Part shown: piece by piece, positions 1-7,179 of the stretch | Layout: every line of letters begins with the position of its first letter | How positions within the stretch are numbered: the first letter of the stretch is position 1 | NCBI RefSeq assembly: GCF_900113175.1 | Contig: NZ_FOOK01000021.1 | Coordinates: 1-58,973, forward strand | Length of the DNA stretch: 58,973 nucleotides | Reading direction: 5' to 3' | Origin: Planifilum fulgidum | GTDB taxonomy: Bacteria > Bacillota > Bacilli > Thermoactinomycetales > DSM-44946 | Position numbers and translations under genes: made by a program | The notes under the pieces: model-generated | The model's input: the letters and a program-made list of their open reading frames with translations, nothing else | What the model was told of the DNA's origin: nothing | The model's database searches: none

Positions 1-318
1 GTCGCCGTTATCATCGGAGTGAGCGGTTGTACATTGTGCTGGACAACTTTTCCCCTCACCACCATAAGAAAGTCAAGACTTGGGCCCGTGAAAACAACGT
101 GGAGTTGATCTATACGCCGACATATGCATCTTGGTTAAACCGGATTGAATGTCATTTTGGCCCGCTTCGCAAGTTCGTTTTCGAAGGAAGCAATTATTCA
201 TCTCATGATGAATTGGCTAAAGCCATCCAAGCATACATCCGTTGGCGCAACAAAAACAAACATCACGAAGCCATCTTAAAAGAACAAAACAAGATCAAGG
301 TTGCCTGAAGGGGCACTA
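1..318 (+). mobile_element. Right end of an IS630-family insertion sequence
   Basis: The window opens inside an IS630-type element. Its transposase ends at 308 and a TA dinucleotide lies at 317-318, just past the stop codon. IS630/Tc1-type elements insert at TA and duplicate it, so the junction with the host methylase remnant is placed there by inference. The left end of the element is outside the window. Confidence 0.65.
3..308 (+). CDS. IS630-family transposase, C-terminal part (5' end outside window)
   Basis: The reading frame is open from the window edge, so this is the C-terminal third of a longer DDE transposase. It shows the IS630 landmarks: the second catalytic Asp in LDNFSPHH, the YASWLNRIE block with the final catalytic Glu, and a basic C-terminus. 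The protein cuts and pastes its own element at TA sites. The upstream coding part is not visible, so whether the full gene is intact cannot be judged. It overlaps the end of the interrupted methylase remnant on the other strand. Confidence 0.8.
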   Translation, partial: RRYHRSERLYIVLDNFSPHHHKKVKTWARENNVELIYTPTYASWLNRIECHFGPLRKFVFEGSNYSSHDELAKAIQAYIRWRNKNKHHEAILKEQNKIKVA

Positions 319-799
319 GCTCACGACATCGATTAACCCAATCGCGTGCTTCGCGCGCTTCAGTAGCGAGACATATTTCCGGGATTTGTTCTGCCGGCCA
401 GCAGTAGCCGAGCAAACGCGCTACAGCGACTTGGAGTACGGTATGGGCCTCGGCTTTCGCTGGATGGCCGTGAAATGACCATTGAGTGAGATCTTGACAT
501 AAAATGTGCCTAGGATCATCCATCTCTGCCGCGATTCTTTGCCAATAATCGAAATCGAAAAGGGCGGATTCGATTGATTTAATAGCGACACTCACTTTTT
601 TGTCGATCTTCCGAACTTCACGATTAAACTCCGAACTACTTGCAAATGCCCAGAGAGCTTTAAAATATTCTTCTTTGCGAGGAATAATAACTGCAGCCCC
701 ATGAGTGAACAACTGTCCTGTATACAAATTAAATGTAATGGTGTTTGGGCCGTATTTTAACGTATGCCTGATCATCGAAAACCCTTGAAATAACGCCAT
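319..799 (-). pseudogene. Remnant of a large Eco57I-like DNA methyltransferase / restriction-modification protein, C-terminal part
   Basis: About 160 residues resemble the region after the methylase core in large Eco57I-type adenine methyltransferases. These include the ALWAFASSSEF block, FDFDYWQ, DDPRHILCQDLTQWSFHGHP and LQVAVARLLGYCWPAE. Family members exceed 1000 residues, so the catalytic N-terminal part is gone: an in-frame stop lies just upstream of the apparent ATG. The C-terminal end runs into the IS630 element. It is therefore a double-truncated relic of a restriction or phage-defence gene next to the CRISPR arrays. Assignment to one defence system (type IIG, BREX or DISARM) is not possible from this piece. 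Confidence 0.65.
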
Positions 800-853
800 T
801 TCTCAAGGATGAACCATCTTCTGTACAAAGCAATTCTCTCTCATTATCTGAGG

Positions 854-901
854 TTCGTTTGCAATTTTGTTTGCAATTTCGTTTGCAGTTTTGTTTGCAA
901 A
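854..901. repeat. Four 12-bp tandem repeats
   Basis: Four head-to-tail copies of a 12-mer of the form TTYGTTTGCARW stand at 854-865, 866-877, 878-889 and 890-901, differing only by T/C and A/G changes. They sit between the methylase remnant and the distal end of CRISPR array 1. No function is evident. Confidence 0.8.
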
Positions 902-924
902 AAGGCCGGGATCATCCCGGCCTT
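902..924. terminator. Perfect hairpin at the distal end of CRISPR array 1
   Basis: Arms AAGGCCGGGA (902-911) and TCCCGGCCTT (915-924) pair perfectly around a 3-nt loop. A-rich sequence lies on the left flank, so a transcript leaving array 1 on the minus strand would end in a GC-rich stem followed by T-rich repeats. It is probably an intrinsic terminator of the pre-crRNA. Confidence 0.55.
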
Positions 925-935
925 ATATGTTTTAA

Positions 936-1271
936 GTTTCAATTCCTCATAGGTAACCTACAACTTAGGAGAGGGGGTACAAATACCTATCCCCGAGGAG
1001 AGAAGGGCAAAATGGACGTGCTCTTGTTCATCTTGGTTTCAATTCCTCATAGGTAACCTACAAACGGACCTTGGATGTGGCCGTGATGTTGGAGGGCGGT
1101 AAACCCGAGTTTCAATCCCTCATAGGCAACCTACAAACAGCGATGACAAACAAGAAGTGAAAGATGCCGTCTAAGTTTCAATCCCTCATAGGTAACCTAC
1201 AAACATGCGCCTTGGGGGGTATAGATGGGAATTTTACGACAGTTTCAATCCCTCATAGGTAACCTACAAAC
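936..1271 (-). CRISPR. CRISPR array 1: five 30-nt repeats, one degenerate
   Basis: Repeats at 936-964 (one base short), 1036-1065, 1109-1138, 1175-1204 and 1242-1271 follow a 30-nt consensus that starts GTTTCAATCCCTCATAGG and ends CCTACAAAC on the plus strand. Read on the minus strand they end in ATTGAAAC, the usual 5' handle of type I-B/III crRNAs, so transcription runs right to left. Spacers are 43, 36 and 37 nt, but the first interval (965-1035) is 71 nt, suggesting a lost repeat. The decayed repeat is at the left, as expected for the leader-distal end. No cas gene is in the window. Confidence 0.93.
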
Positions 1272-1449
1272 CCTGAAAAAAGCCCGCCAAATTCATCATT
1301 TACATATTTACACTATAACCTTTGGGAATAATTTCGTCAATTGGGAAAATGGCTATTCCCCTTCTTCCACTTGGCTTTTAAGGGATTGGAAGAAAATGAA
1401 AGCGTCGTCGACCTCCAGGGGTTTTTGCATTATCGGAGGTCGACGACAC
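1272..1449 (-). promoter_or_regulatory. Leader of CRISPR array 1 with sigma-A promoter
   Basis: About 178 nt adjoining the array are repeated almost unchanged next to array 2. On the minus strand the leader carries TTGACG (1340-1335), a 17-nt spacer and TATAGT (1317-1312), a near-ideal sigma-A promoter firing into the array about 40 nt away. Further out is a perfect 13-bp inverted repeat (GTCGTCGACCTCC at 1404-1416 and its complement at 1435-1447, 18-nt loop). Function as leader follows from position, duplication and promoter. Confidence 0.85.
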
Positions 1450-1497
1450 CTAACTTGAACAATTCATCTCACTTAAACAAGCGGGAAAATCCCCGGC

Positions 1498-2205
1498 TTA
1501 TTTTTGCTTCCCAATTTCCTCTATGGTCGATGCGATTTGATCCGTCAGGGCTTGCAGGAGCAATCTTCCCTTTTCTGCGGTTGCTCGAGTGGGAAAGCCA
1601 ATTGTCCCGCTTTTGGTATATGGTTTCATTCCTACGGTTTCCAGGAAAGGACGATCAGGTGAATCACAATCGGATCGTTTGTCTTCTTTCACGGCTTTCG
1701 GCATCAGATGCATGATAAGCGAGGTCTCTCCCTCTCCGGCATGCATGTCCCGACTAATGGTCTCGGTGATCCCAGCCGCCTGATAAGCTTGTTCCCAGTG
1801 ACGGCGGTTGGGAAACGGCCCCCATACCGTTCGTGGATCTTCGACATTCAATTCCTGAACAATATTCCTTAGAAGATGATTCCCGCCGTGTCCGTTGATG
1901 ATAACGATCCTTGAAATGCCTGACCGTTTCAGCGATTGGACAATATCGGTGACCACCGCTGTCAATGTATGAACCCTAAGGGATATACAACCGGGAAAAT
2001 CCGCGTGCTCAAAGGAAGCGGAATACGGCAACAACGGAACACAGAAAGAGGATTCAAACCGCTTGGAGAGCTGTTTTGCCAATGCCTCGGCGATGATTCC
2101 ATCCGTGTTTATGGGAAGATGGTAACCGTGTTGCTCGATGGCTCCGATCGGGAGAAAGGCCAAGTTTACATCTGTCAGTTCGTTCCACGACGAAAAGGAA
2201 TCCAT
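1498..2205 (-). CDS. Creatininase-family protein (amidohydrolase)
   Basis: The 235-residue protein has the creatininase fold signature. It starts with LPIGAIEQHGYHLPINTD (metal ligands Glu, His and Asp), has INGHGGN in the middle and DMHAGEGETSL near residue 155, so a dinuclear metal site looks complete. Relatives include creatinine amidohydrolase, FAPy deformylase and the mycofactocin peptidase MftE, so the substrate cannot be named. The ATG at 2205 is preceded by AGGAG with good spacing. The gene lies alone between two CRISPR arrays on the strand the arrays are read from, with no visible functional link to them. Confidence 0.85.
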   Translation of the reverse strand: MDSFSSWNELTDVNLAFLPIGAIEQHGYHLPINTDGIIAEALAKQLSKRFESSFCVPLLPYSASFEHADFPGCISLRVHTLTAVVTDIVQSLKRSGISRIVIINGHGGNHLLRNIVQELNVEDPRTVWGPFPNRRHWEQAYQAAGITETISRDMHAGEGETSLIMHLMPKAVKEDKRSDCDSPDRPFLETVGMKPYTKSGTIGFPTRATAEKGRLLLQALTDQIASTIEEIGKQK

Positions 2206-2269
2206 TATTCACACTCCTGTATGGTGACAGGCTGAGTGTTATCCCATCTTTTCTTTTTTTTGGGATTTT

Positions 2270-2364
2270 TACTGAGGCGTTCTTATTGTGACGACAAAGG
2301 ATCGGGGACTCTCCCCTTTGGATGGGAGTTTCAATCCTCTATACTGAGGTGTTCTTATTGTGAC
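2270..2364. CRISPR. Remnant of a second CRISPR type (37-nt repeat)
   Basis: A full 37-nt unit at 2328-2364 begins GTTTCAATCCTC and ends GTTCTTATTGTGAC. Its last 23 nt recur with one change at 2270-2292. The 35 nt between (2293-2327) is spacer-sized. The unit shares only its first bases with the 30-nt repeats around it, so this is the relic of a different array, probably of a type III-like or cyanobacterial-style long-repeat class. Only one and a half repeats survive. Confidence 0.7.
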
Positions 2365-2406
2365 AGCAGATGCTGAATTTCTTGGTATAATTGGACTTCT
2401 ACGCCA

Positions 2407-2456
2407 TTTTGCGAACACCTCCGGGGTTTTGGCCGAAGCTCCCGGTGTTCGCAAAA
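2407..2456. repeat. Large inverted repeat invading the distal end of CRISPR array 2
   Basis: TTTTGCGAACACC (2407-2419) and its exact complement (2444-2456) flank a 24-nt GC-rich centre. The right arm overlaps the first bases of the terminal, degenerate repeat of array 2. It could be a terminator of the array transcript, since T-rich ends occur in both directions, or a small mobile palindrome. Confidence 0.6.
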
Positions 2457-3022
2457 TTCATCCCTCATAGGTAACCTACAAACACGAGCAGATTAAACGG
2501 CTGGAGGAGAAAATCTACGTTTCAATCCCTCATAGGTAACCTACAAACGTGGATGATCCAACAGAGGAAGCAGCTGTAACCACAGTTTCAATCCCTTATA
2601 GGTAACCTACAAACTTGGTCGAAGTGCGATTGTTGCGGGAATCCTGAAGTGTTTCAATCCCTTATAGGTAACCTACAAACCCCAAATTCTCAAGCCCCGG
2701 ATAATCGCTGGTGGAGGGTGTTTCAATCCCTTATAGGTAACCTACAAACGCGAAGCGCCGAGCGAGCGACGCAGACCCTTGACGAGGTTTCAATCCCTTA
2801 TAGGTAACCTACAAACGGAAGCGGCCTCGTTTGTTATTGCAGACAGACTGTAGGTTTCAATCCCTTATAGGTAACCTACAAACGCTCCTAAATGTCGAGA
2901 ACATTGATTTTAGCGTCCAATGACGTTTCAATCCCTCATAGGTAACCTACAAACCGGGTATGGCCAGGCGGGGCGGGAAGACGGCCAGCCTCGTTTCAAT
3001 CCCTCATAGGTAACCTACAAAC
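2454..3022 (-). CRISPR. CRISPR array 2: nine 30-nt repeats, eight spacers
   Basis: Repeats lie at 2454-2483 (degenerate start), 2519-2548, 2585-2614, 2651-2680, 2720-2749, 2787-2816, 2854-2883, 2925-2954 and 2993-3022. Spacers are 35, 36, 36, 39, 37, 37, 41 and 38 nt. The consensus is that of array 1. Five consecutive repeats (3-7) read CTTATAGG where the flanking ones read CTCATAGG. The leader is on the right and the decayed repeat on the left, so the array is transcribed on the minus strand. All spacers look different. Confidence 0.97.
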
Positions 3023-3201
3023 CCCCTGAAAAAGCCCGCCAAATCCATCATTTACATATTTACACTATAACCTTTGGGAATAATTTCGTCAATTGGGAAA
3101 ACGGCTGTTTCCCTTCTTTCACTTGGCTTTTGGAGATTTGGAAGAAAATGAAAGTGTCGTCGACCTCCAGGGGTTTTTGCATCATCGGAGGTCGACGACA
3201 T
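3023..3201 (-). promoter_or_regulatory. Leader of CRISPR array 2 with sigma-A promoter
   Basis: This is a near copy (roughly 90 percent identical by eye) of the array 1 leader. The promoter is kept exactly: TTGACG at 3092-3087, 17 nt, TATAGT at 3069-3064 on the minus strand. So is the perfect 13-bp inverted repeat (3156-3168 with 3187-3199). Similarity ends just past the inverted repeat, marking the outer edge of the duplicated unit. Confidence 0.87.
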
Positions 3202-3308
3202 CTTAAGTTGAGTTGATTGAGAACCGTTCATTTTCCCCTTTACAGTAAATCCCCTTTTGCCCTGTATAGCTTGATCCCCTTGATTTCACCTTTTACTAAA
3301 TTGTGGTT

Positions 3309-3425
3309 GGACATGCAAACATCAGCGTTACAATGGACATTTACTCTCATGTAATTCCGAGCATACAACGCGAAGCCGCAAAAATGTTCGATCAGATTCT
3401 GGATCAAGACGCTTTAACCGACTAA
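3309..3425 (+). pseudogene. C-terminal scar of a tyrosine recombinase (phage/ICE integrase)
   Basis: Thirty-eight codons ending in TAA encode GHANISVTMDIYSHVIPS and a short helical tail. This is the last conserved block of tyrosine integrases: GH of the active site, then the catalytic Tyr in MDIYSHV. A stop lies in frame a few codons upstream and no R-H-R core is present, so the gene is destroyed. The scar lies 69 bp from the 3' end of tRNA-Pro, the typical site of tRNA-targeting islands, which suggests an island once integrated here. Confidence 0.75.
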
Positions 3426-3463
3426 AGGTTAGAAATTCGTTAGAAGTCGGGCCGGGAAATAAA

Positions 3464-3490
3464 ATGACGGGGGCTGAAAACCCCCGTCAT
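3464..3490 (-). terminator. Intrinsic terminator of tRNA-Pro
   Basis: Perfect 10-bp stem (3464-3473 with 3481-3490) with a 7-nt loop, followed on the minus strand by TTTATTT, directly after the tRNA 3' end. Confidence 0.85.
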
Positions 3491-3493
3491 TCT

Positions 3494-3570
3494 TGGTCGG
3501 GGCGGCCGGATTTGAACCGACGACCCCCTGGTCCCAAACCAGGTGCTCTACCAAGCTGAGCCACGCCCCG
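3494..3570 (-). tRNA. tRNA-Pro (UGG)
   Basis: A 77-nt cloverleaf is read on the minus strand. The acceptor stem pairs CGGGGCG with CGCCCCG, the D-loop is normal, the anticodon loop TTTGGGA is closed by CCTGG/CCAGG (anticodon TGG), the T-loop reads GGTTCAAATCC, and CCA is encoded (3494-3496). The integrase scar sits just downstream of the 3' end, marking it as a likely attachment site. Confidence 0.96.
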
Positions 3571-4580
3571 TAAGGAAATTTGATTTTTTGATAAAAAATT
3601 GCACCAAAGGCAAAACTGCTTGATTCGGACAAGGGATATGACGGGAACGATTTAAAGGCTTCCTTATTGTCCTCCGCATTATTCGCATAGAACATGATAA
3701 CACAGGGGTCCAGGAAAGTGAAGCCCCAGAAATTTTCATCAAACGAGTATTCGATGGGGTGTCTTATAAACCAAATGAGACCGGTGTTCATCCATCCGGT
3801 ATACGCCGGTTGAAGAGGGTAGGGTGCCTTCATCCAAAATGAGTCTGCCCATCGACGGGCGCACCGTTTTCATTCCACCCGATCCATCCAATCTGCCGCG
3901 GGAGGCCCGGCTCACCGCTTGATGTGAGGAATCGTAAGGGGACCCGATGGCGCCTTCCACCGAGAGGAGGTTTTCCGCAAAAGCGGCCGGGTTCCTTCTC
4001 TAGATCCCTTCGGTTCTCCGGACGGCGGTGTTCAGACGCTCTTCATGGGAGACTACAGGGCGCAAAAAATGGCCCGTTCCGGTTCCCGATAAGCTGTGGC
4101 GAAGATTGACCAACAAACCTGATGTCCTTGCTTTTTTGCAGTCAACCATCACAGGGAAGTCGGAATGGCGTGTATAAACAGAACGCAACTTGAACTGAGA
4201 AAGTGCCGGTGATCGCTTGCGATGCGGACAAAGAAGAAATCAATGCACGACAGACTGGAGTGATGGACGCTTTTGGCATGGGATAGAAAGGCGTGATAAA
4301 TGTGTTTCGATCCCCGGATAGTCGTTCAAGGGGTTTAATTCTCCGGTGTCCGTTCCGAATTTGCAAGGCCCTGATTTGTCCCCTGTCTCACCTGTTTCCA
4401 CACTTGCTCCGTGAACTTTTGTCGGTGGCCTGATCTCTGCCAAAAAAATCCCCCGACCCTTTTGTGTAAAGAAAAACAGGCCGAACGCCGAGCCTTGCGA
4501 AGGTGGGCTTGGCCGATAGGGTTTACCCGCCCGTCAACCGTCGATGTTTGGCCTGCGCAAGAATCCATTTTGGGCAAAAT
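3571..4580. other. Gene-poor stretch between tRNA-Pro and tRNA-Leu
   Basis: No reading frame here has a recognisable product, a good ribosome site and family features together. A GC-rich hairpin (arms around 4479 and 4514) followed on the minus strand by TGTTTTTC may be a secondary terminator. The stretch may hold decayed genes, but I recognise none. Confidence 0.5.
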
Positions 4581-4607
4581 AAAATTGGGCTTCGAAAGCC
4601 CAATTTT
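4581..4607 (-). terminator. Intrinsic terminator of tRNA-Leu
   Basis: Perfect 12-bp stem AAAATTGGGCTT / AAGCCCAATTTT with a 3-nt loop, just after the tRNA 3' end on the minus strand and followed by ATTTTG. Confidence 0.85.
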
Positions 4608-4611
4608 AAAC

Positions 4612-4698
4612 TGGTGCCGAAGGTGGGAGTCGAACCCACATGGTCGTAAGACCACACGATTTTGAGTCGTGCGCGTCTGCCAATTCCGCCACTTCGGC
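4612..4698 (-). tRNA. tRNA-Leu (CAA)
   Basis: An 87-nt class II tRNA on the minus strand. The acceptor stem is GCCGAAG/CTTCGGC, the anticodon loop CTCAAAA sits in a CACGA/TCGTG stem (anticodon CAA), it has a long variable arm and a GGTTCGACTCC T-loop, and CCA is encoded at 4612-4614. Confidence 0.96.
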
Positions 4699-4767
4699 AT
4701 GTCAGGTCTTGTGGTTGTTGGATTTGCCCCTGCTGCACCAGGAATGATCCTCAACCGGACAATGCAT

Positions 4768-4797
4768 AATATAACACGACCGGATATGAAATGTCAA
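4768..4797 (-). promoter_or_regulatory. Sigma-A promoter of tRNA-Leu
   Basis: On the minus strand TTGACA (4797-4792), 18 nt, TATATT (4773-4768); the tRNA begins about 70 nt downstream. Confidence 0.75.
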
Positions 4798-4799
4798 CA

Positions 4800-5493
4800 C
4801 CCCTCGACAAATCCTTTCCCTGCTTCGGGGTGATTTCCTGCGAAGGCTGCCTTTTTCGGCCACAAGACGCAGAAGTGTAAGGTACACCCTGCTCCCCTTT
4901 TACTACTTTTTGTCTAGTCGATTCGCGGTCGATCCCTTGATTTTGCGTCAGTACGCCGATTTCCCGGGCTTTTTTGCTTCACGGCACCGTGATGAACGGC
5001 TTCAACACGGATGAATATCTTTCGTCCGATTTGTGATTTCACATCTTGTCTGTTTCGACGTTTCGCATGGCTTCTGGAAAATGCAAGCATTCCGCTTTCG
5101 CGGCGCAGTCTTCCCTTCCCTGCCGAGGAAAATTTTTTTGCGACTTTAAAATAGGAAATTTGCGAAGAATGATCCATCCGGTTTTCAATAAATATTCATT
5201 GTATGCCCGACAATCTTATACTTACGTTGTATAGCCTATTCAAGGATAACGTGGTACCATGTACCCGGTGACACTGGGGTACTCGGCAGTACTCTTTGTA
5301 ACGCTGTCGTTGGGGCAAATCCTTCATCCCAAACATCCGTAATTTCATACGTGACAGGCATCGATTCTCCAGAATGTGATCGATGAATCTTTTCATACAC
5401 GCGTTGGTTCATGAAGGATTTTCCAGGTCCGATGGAGAAACTGAAGAGTGATCGTCCGGCGCAGAGCGCCGCGAGGCAAGGGGGATTTGGTAC
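4800..5493. other. Intergenic region before the anti-sigma gene
   Basis: No supportable gene is seen. Around 5255-5300 there are several short inverted repeats built on GTACC/GGTAC. No ECF sigma factor, the expected partner of the following anti-sigma gene, is encoded here on either strand. Confidence 0.5.
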
Positions 5494-6696
5494 ATGCGAT
5501 TGAGGGATGAATACCTTTGTACCCTGACGGACTTCCACATTCGTGACGGCTTGGCGGTGGAGGAGCCCGTTTACCAGGAGCATCTGCAACGGTGCCCCCG
5601 CTGCCGGGAAAAAATCCGCCGGCACCGGGCGAGGGTGCAACCAAGACCGGCTCGTCGGACAAGCGGACAAGCCCGTTCGATCACCGTCTCCACGAGGCCC
5701 GCAGATCCGAAATACTGGGCGCTGCCTCCGCGGAAGGAACGCAGAAAACGCCAGAAAAAATGGGTTCTCGTCGGTTCGACCGCCGCTTCCCTGTTGCTGC
5801 TCCTGACGGGGTATTCCCACAACAATCAGGGGGCGTCGAATTACACCAATAACGCCCAGGCGAATCCCATCGTCACGGAAGACGATTTGGAGGGCCTGAA
5901 CAATGCGGAACGGACCATTCTCATGACGGCGGCTCCGGGAGTCCGCGCGACCGGTACGCTGTACATCCTGAAAACCGACAACCCCGACGAGAAAAAACTG
6001 GCCATTGCCATTCGGGGATTGAAGCCGTCCTCCAACCACGTATATCAGGTGTGGAAACACTCCGGCGATCGGGTGGAATCCCTCGGAACCGTCGATCCTT
6101 CCGAGGACGGAACGGTCATGTTCGCTTCCCGGTTGACCGATTACGGCTCCATCGAGGGAATCACCATCACCAAGGAAAAACGGTATGAAAAGGAACCGAT
6201 GGGGCGCGACATGCTCGTTGCCGCCCTGTCACCCACCTGGGAGAAAAACACGTTCCTCAACGGCCGTTATAAAACGGCGAAAAAGAAAAGCGAATCCGTC
6301 AGCCGGCAAGGGAAAAACCTCACCCAATCCATCGATGTCTCCCGGATGAGCGACGGCAAGGAAAGCCGGTATTCCTATTCCCACGGAGCGGGCACCCTGA
6401 AAAAGACCCGCAGCACCGGCACCAAACAATCCTTGAACCAGGCTCCTTCCCGTTCCAATCCGGTGCAACAAAAGCCGCAAGTGACGCAACCGAAAAACGA
6501 CGCGAACCAAGCGGACAAAGGCAGCCAAACCACTTCCCCCACCAACAATACGAACAACACCACAAACACTGATAACAACAATACCAACAATAACAATACC
6601 AACGCCGGCAGCAACAACAGCGGGAGCTCTTCCAACAAGAGGCTGCTGGACATAAACCTGAATCTGGGCATTATCAAAGTGGGCATCAAGCTGTAA
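5494..6696 (+). CDS. Anti-sigma factor with zinc-finger N-terminus and RskA-like outer domain
   Basis: This 400-residue single-pass membrane protein has a cytoplasmic N-terminus with the zinc anti-sigma motif H-x3-C-x2-C (His30, Cys34, Cys37). A basic linker, a membrane segment at about 90-107 and an outer RskA/anti-sigma-K type domain at about 145-245 follow. A long Gln/Asn/Thr/Ser-rich tail with repeated Asn-Thr runs (about 330-380) ends in a short hydrophobic block. Such proteins hold an ECF sigma factor at the membrane until a signal triggers release. The ATG at 5494 follows GGGGG. Unusually, no sigma factor gene is adjacent, so the partner is unknown. Confidence 0.8.
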   Translation: MRLRDEYLCTLTDFHIRDGLAVEEPVYQEHLQRCPRCREKIRRHRARVQPRPARRTSGQARSITVSTRPADPKYWALPPRKERRKRQKKWVLVGSTAASLLLLLTGYSHNNQGASNYTNNAQANPIVTEDDLEGLNNAERTILMTAAPGVRATGTLYILKTDNPDEKKLAIAIRGLKPSSNHVYQVWKHSGDRVESLGTVDPSEDGTVMFASRLTDYGSIEGITITKEKRYEKEPMGRDMLVAALSPTWEKNTFLNGRYKTAKKKSESVSRQGKNLTQSIDVSRMSDGKESRYSYSHGAGTLKKTRSTGTKQSLNQAPSRSNPVQQKPQVTQPKNDANQADKGSQTTSPTNNTNNTTNTDNNNTNNNNTNAGSNNSGSSSNKRLLDINLNLGIIKVGIKL

Positions 6697-6707
6697 AAAA
6701 ACCATTG

Positions 6708-6741
6708 AAGCCTGCTGACGCGATCGGCGGTCAGCAGGCTT
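6708..6741. terminator. Terminator between convergent genes
   Basis: Perfect 12-bp stem AAGCCTGCTGAC / GTCAGCAGGCTT with a 10-nt loop. It has ATCTTTT on the plus side and, in the other direction, a T-run a few bases later. It probably serves the anti-sigma gene and the phenylacetate operon from both sides. Confidence 0.75.
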
Positions 6742-6773
6742 ATCTTTTGCAAAAAGAGGGGGAACCATCCCCC

Positions 6774-7166
6774 TCATTTCATCTCTTCAATGCGCCGATG
6801 AATTCTCTCCACCGGCAAAATCACCTGAGTAAACGTCCCCTCTCCCACGATGGCTTTGTCATGTTTGGCGACCACCCGGCAAACCACCTTGTTGGGCTTC
6901 ACTTCCGTCGCCTCGGCAATAAAAGTGACTTGCTTCCCGATGGGGGCGGGAGAACGGTGCTCCACGGTGATGGAACCGCCCACCCCTTCTTCTCCTTCCT
7001 CGAGGAAGGGAAGGATGACCTTTCTCCCCACCCATTCCATGTAATAAACCATGGTCACGGTGGATAAGACGGGATGGATCATTTCCCCGCCGAAGGCGGC
7101 GGTCATATCCTCCGTCACCGTGATGCTCATCGTCTCCCGATGACCTGGATGAAGTCCCGGTTTCAC
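6774..7166 (-). CDS. Hot-dog-fold thioesterase, FlK (fluoroacetyl-CoA thioesterase)-like
   Basis: The 130-residue protein matches the single hot-dog thioesterase family that includes FlK: the N-terminal GHRETMSITVTEDMTAAFGG, a central HPVLSTVTMVYYMEWVGRK helix and the ITVEHRSPAPIG strand. It should hydrolyse a small acyl-CoA. As the last gene of the phenylacetate operon, 13 nt after the aldehyde dehydrogenase stop, it may release CoA from dead-end phenylacetate intermediates. That role belongs to PaaI or PaaY elsewhere and is inference here. GTG at 7166 is chosen because GAGGGGGAG precedes it; a longer frame starting at 7229 would run into the upstream gene. Confidence 0.75.
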   Translation of the reverse strand: MKPGLHPGHRETMSITVTEDMTAAFGGEMIHPVLSTVTMVYYMEWVGRKVILPFLEEGEEGVGGSITVEHRSPAPIGKQVTFIAEATEVKPNKVVCRVVAKHDKAIVGEGTFTQVILPVERIHRRIEEMK

Positions 7167-7179
7167 AGGCCGCTCCCCC

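Noticed and set aside
3739-3960. Possible T-box-like GGTGGAA...GGTGCG stretch on the minus strand
   Set aside because: The core T-box sequence is interrupted, no terminator/antiterminator pair or downstream synthetase or amino-acid gene is present.
5236-5396. Minus-strand frame with a stretch loosely like a cellulose-binding (CBM2) start
   Set aside because: The similarity is a dozen residues, the frame runs antisense to the anti-sigma gene, and no ribosome site or further domain follows.
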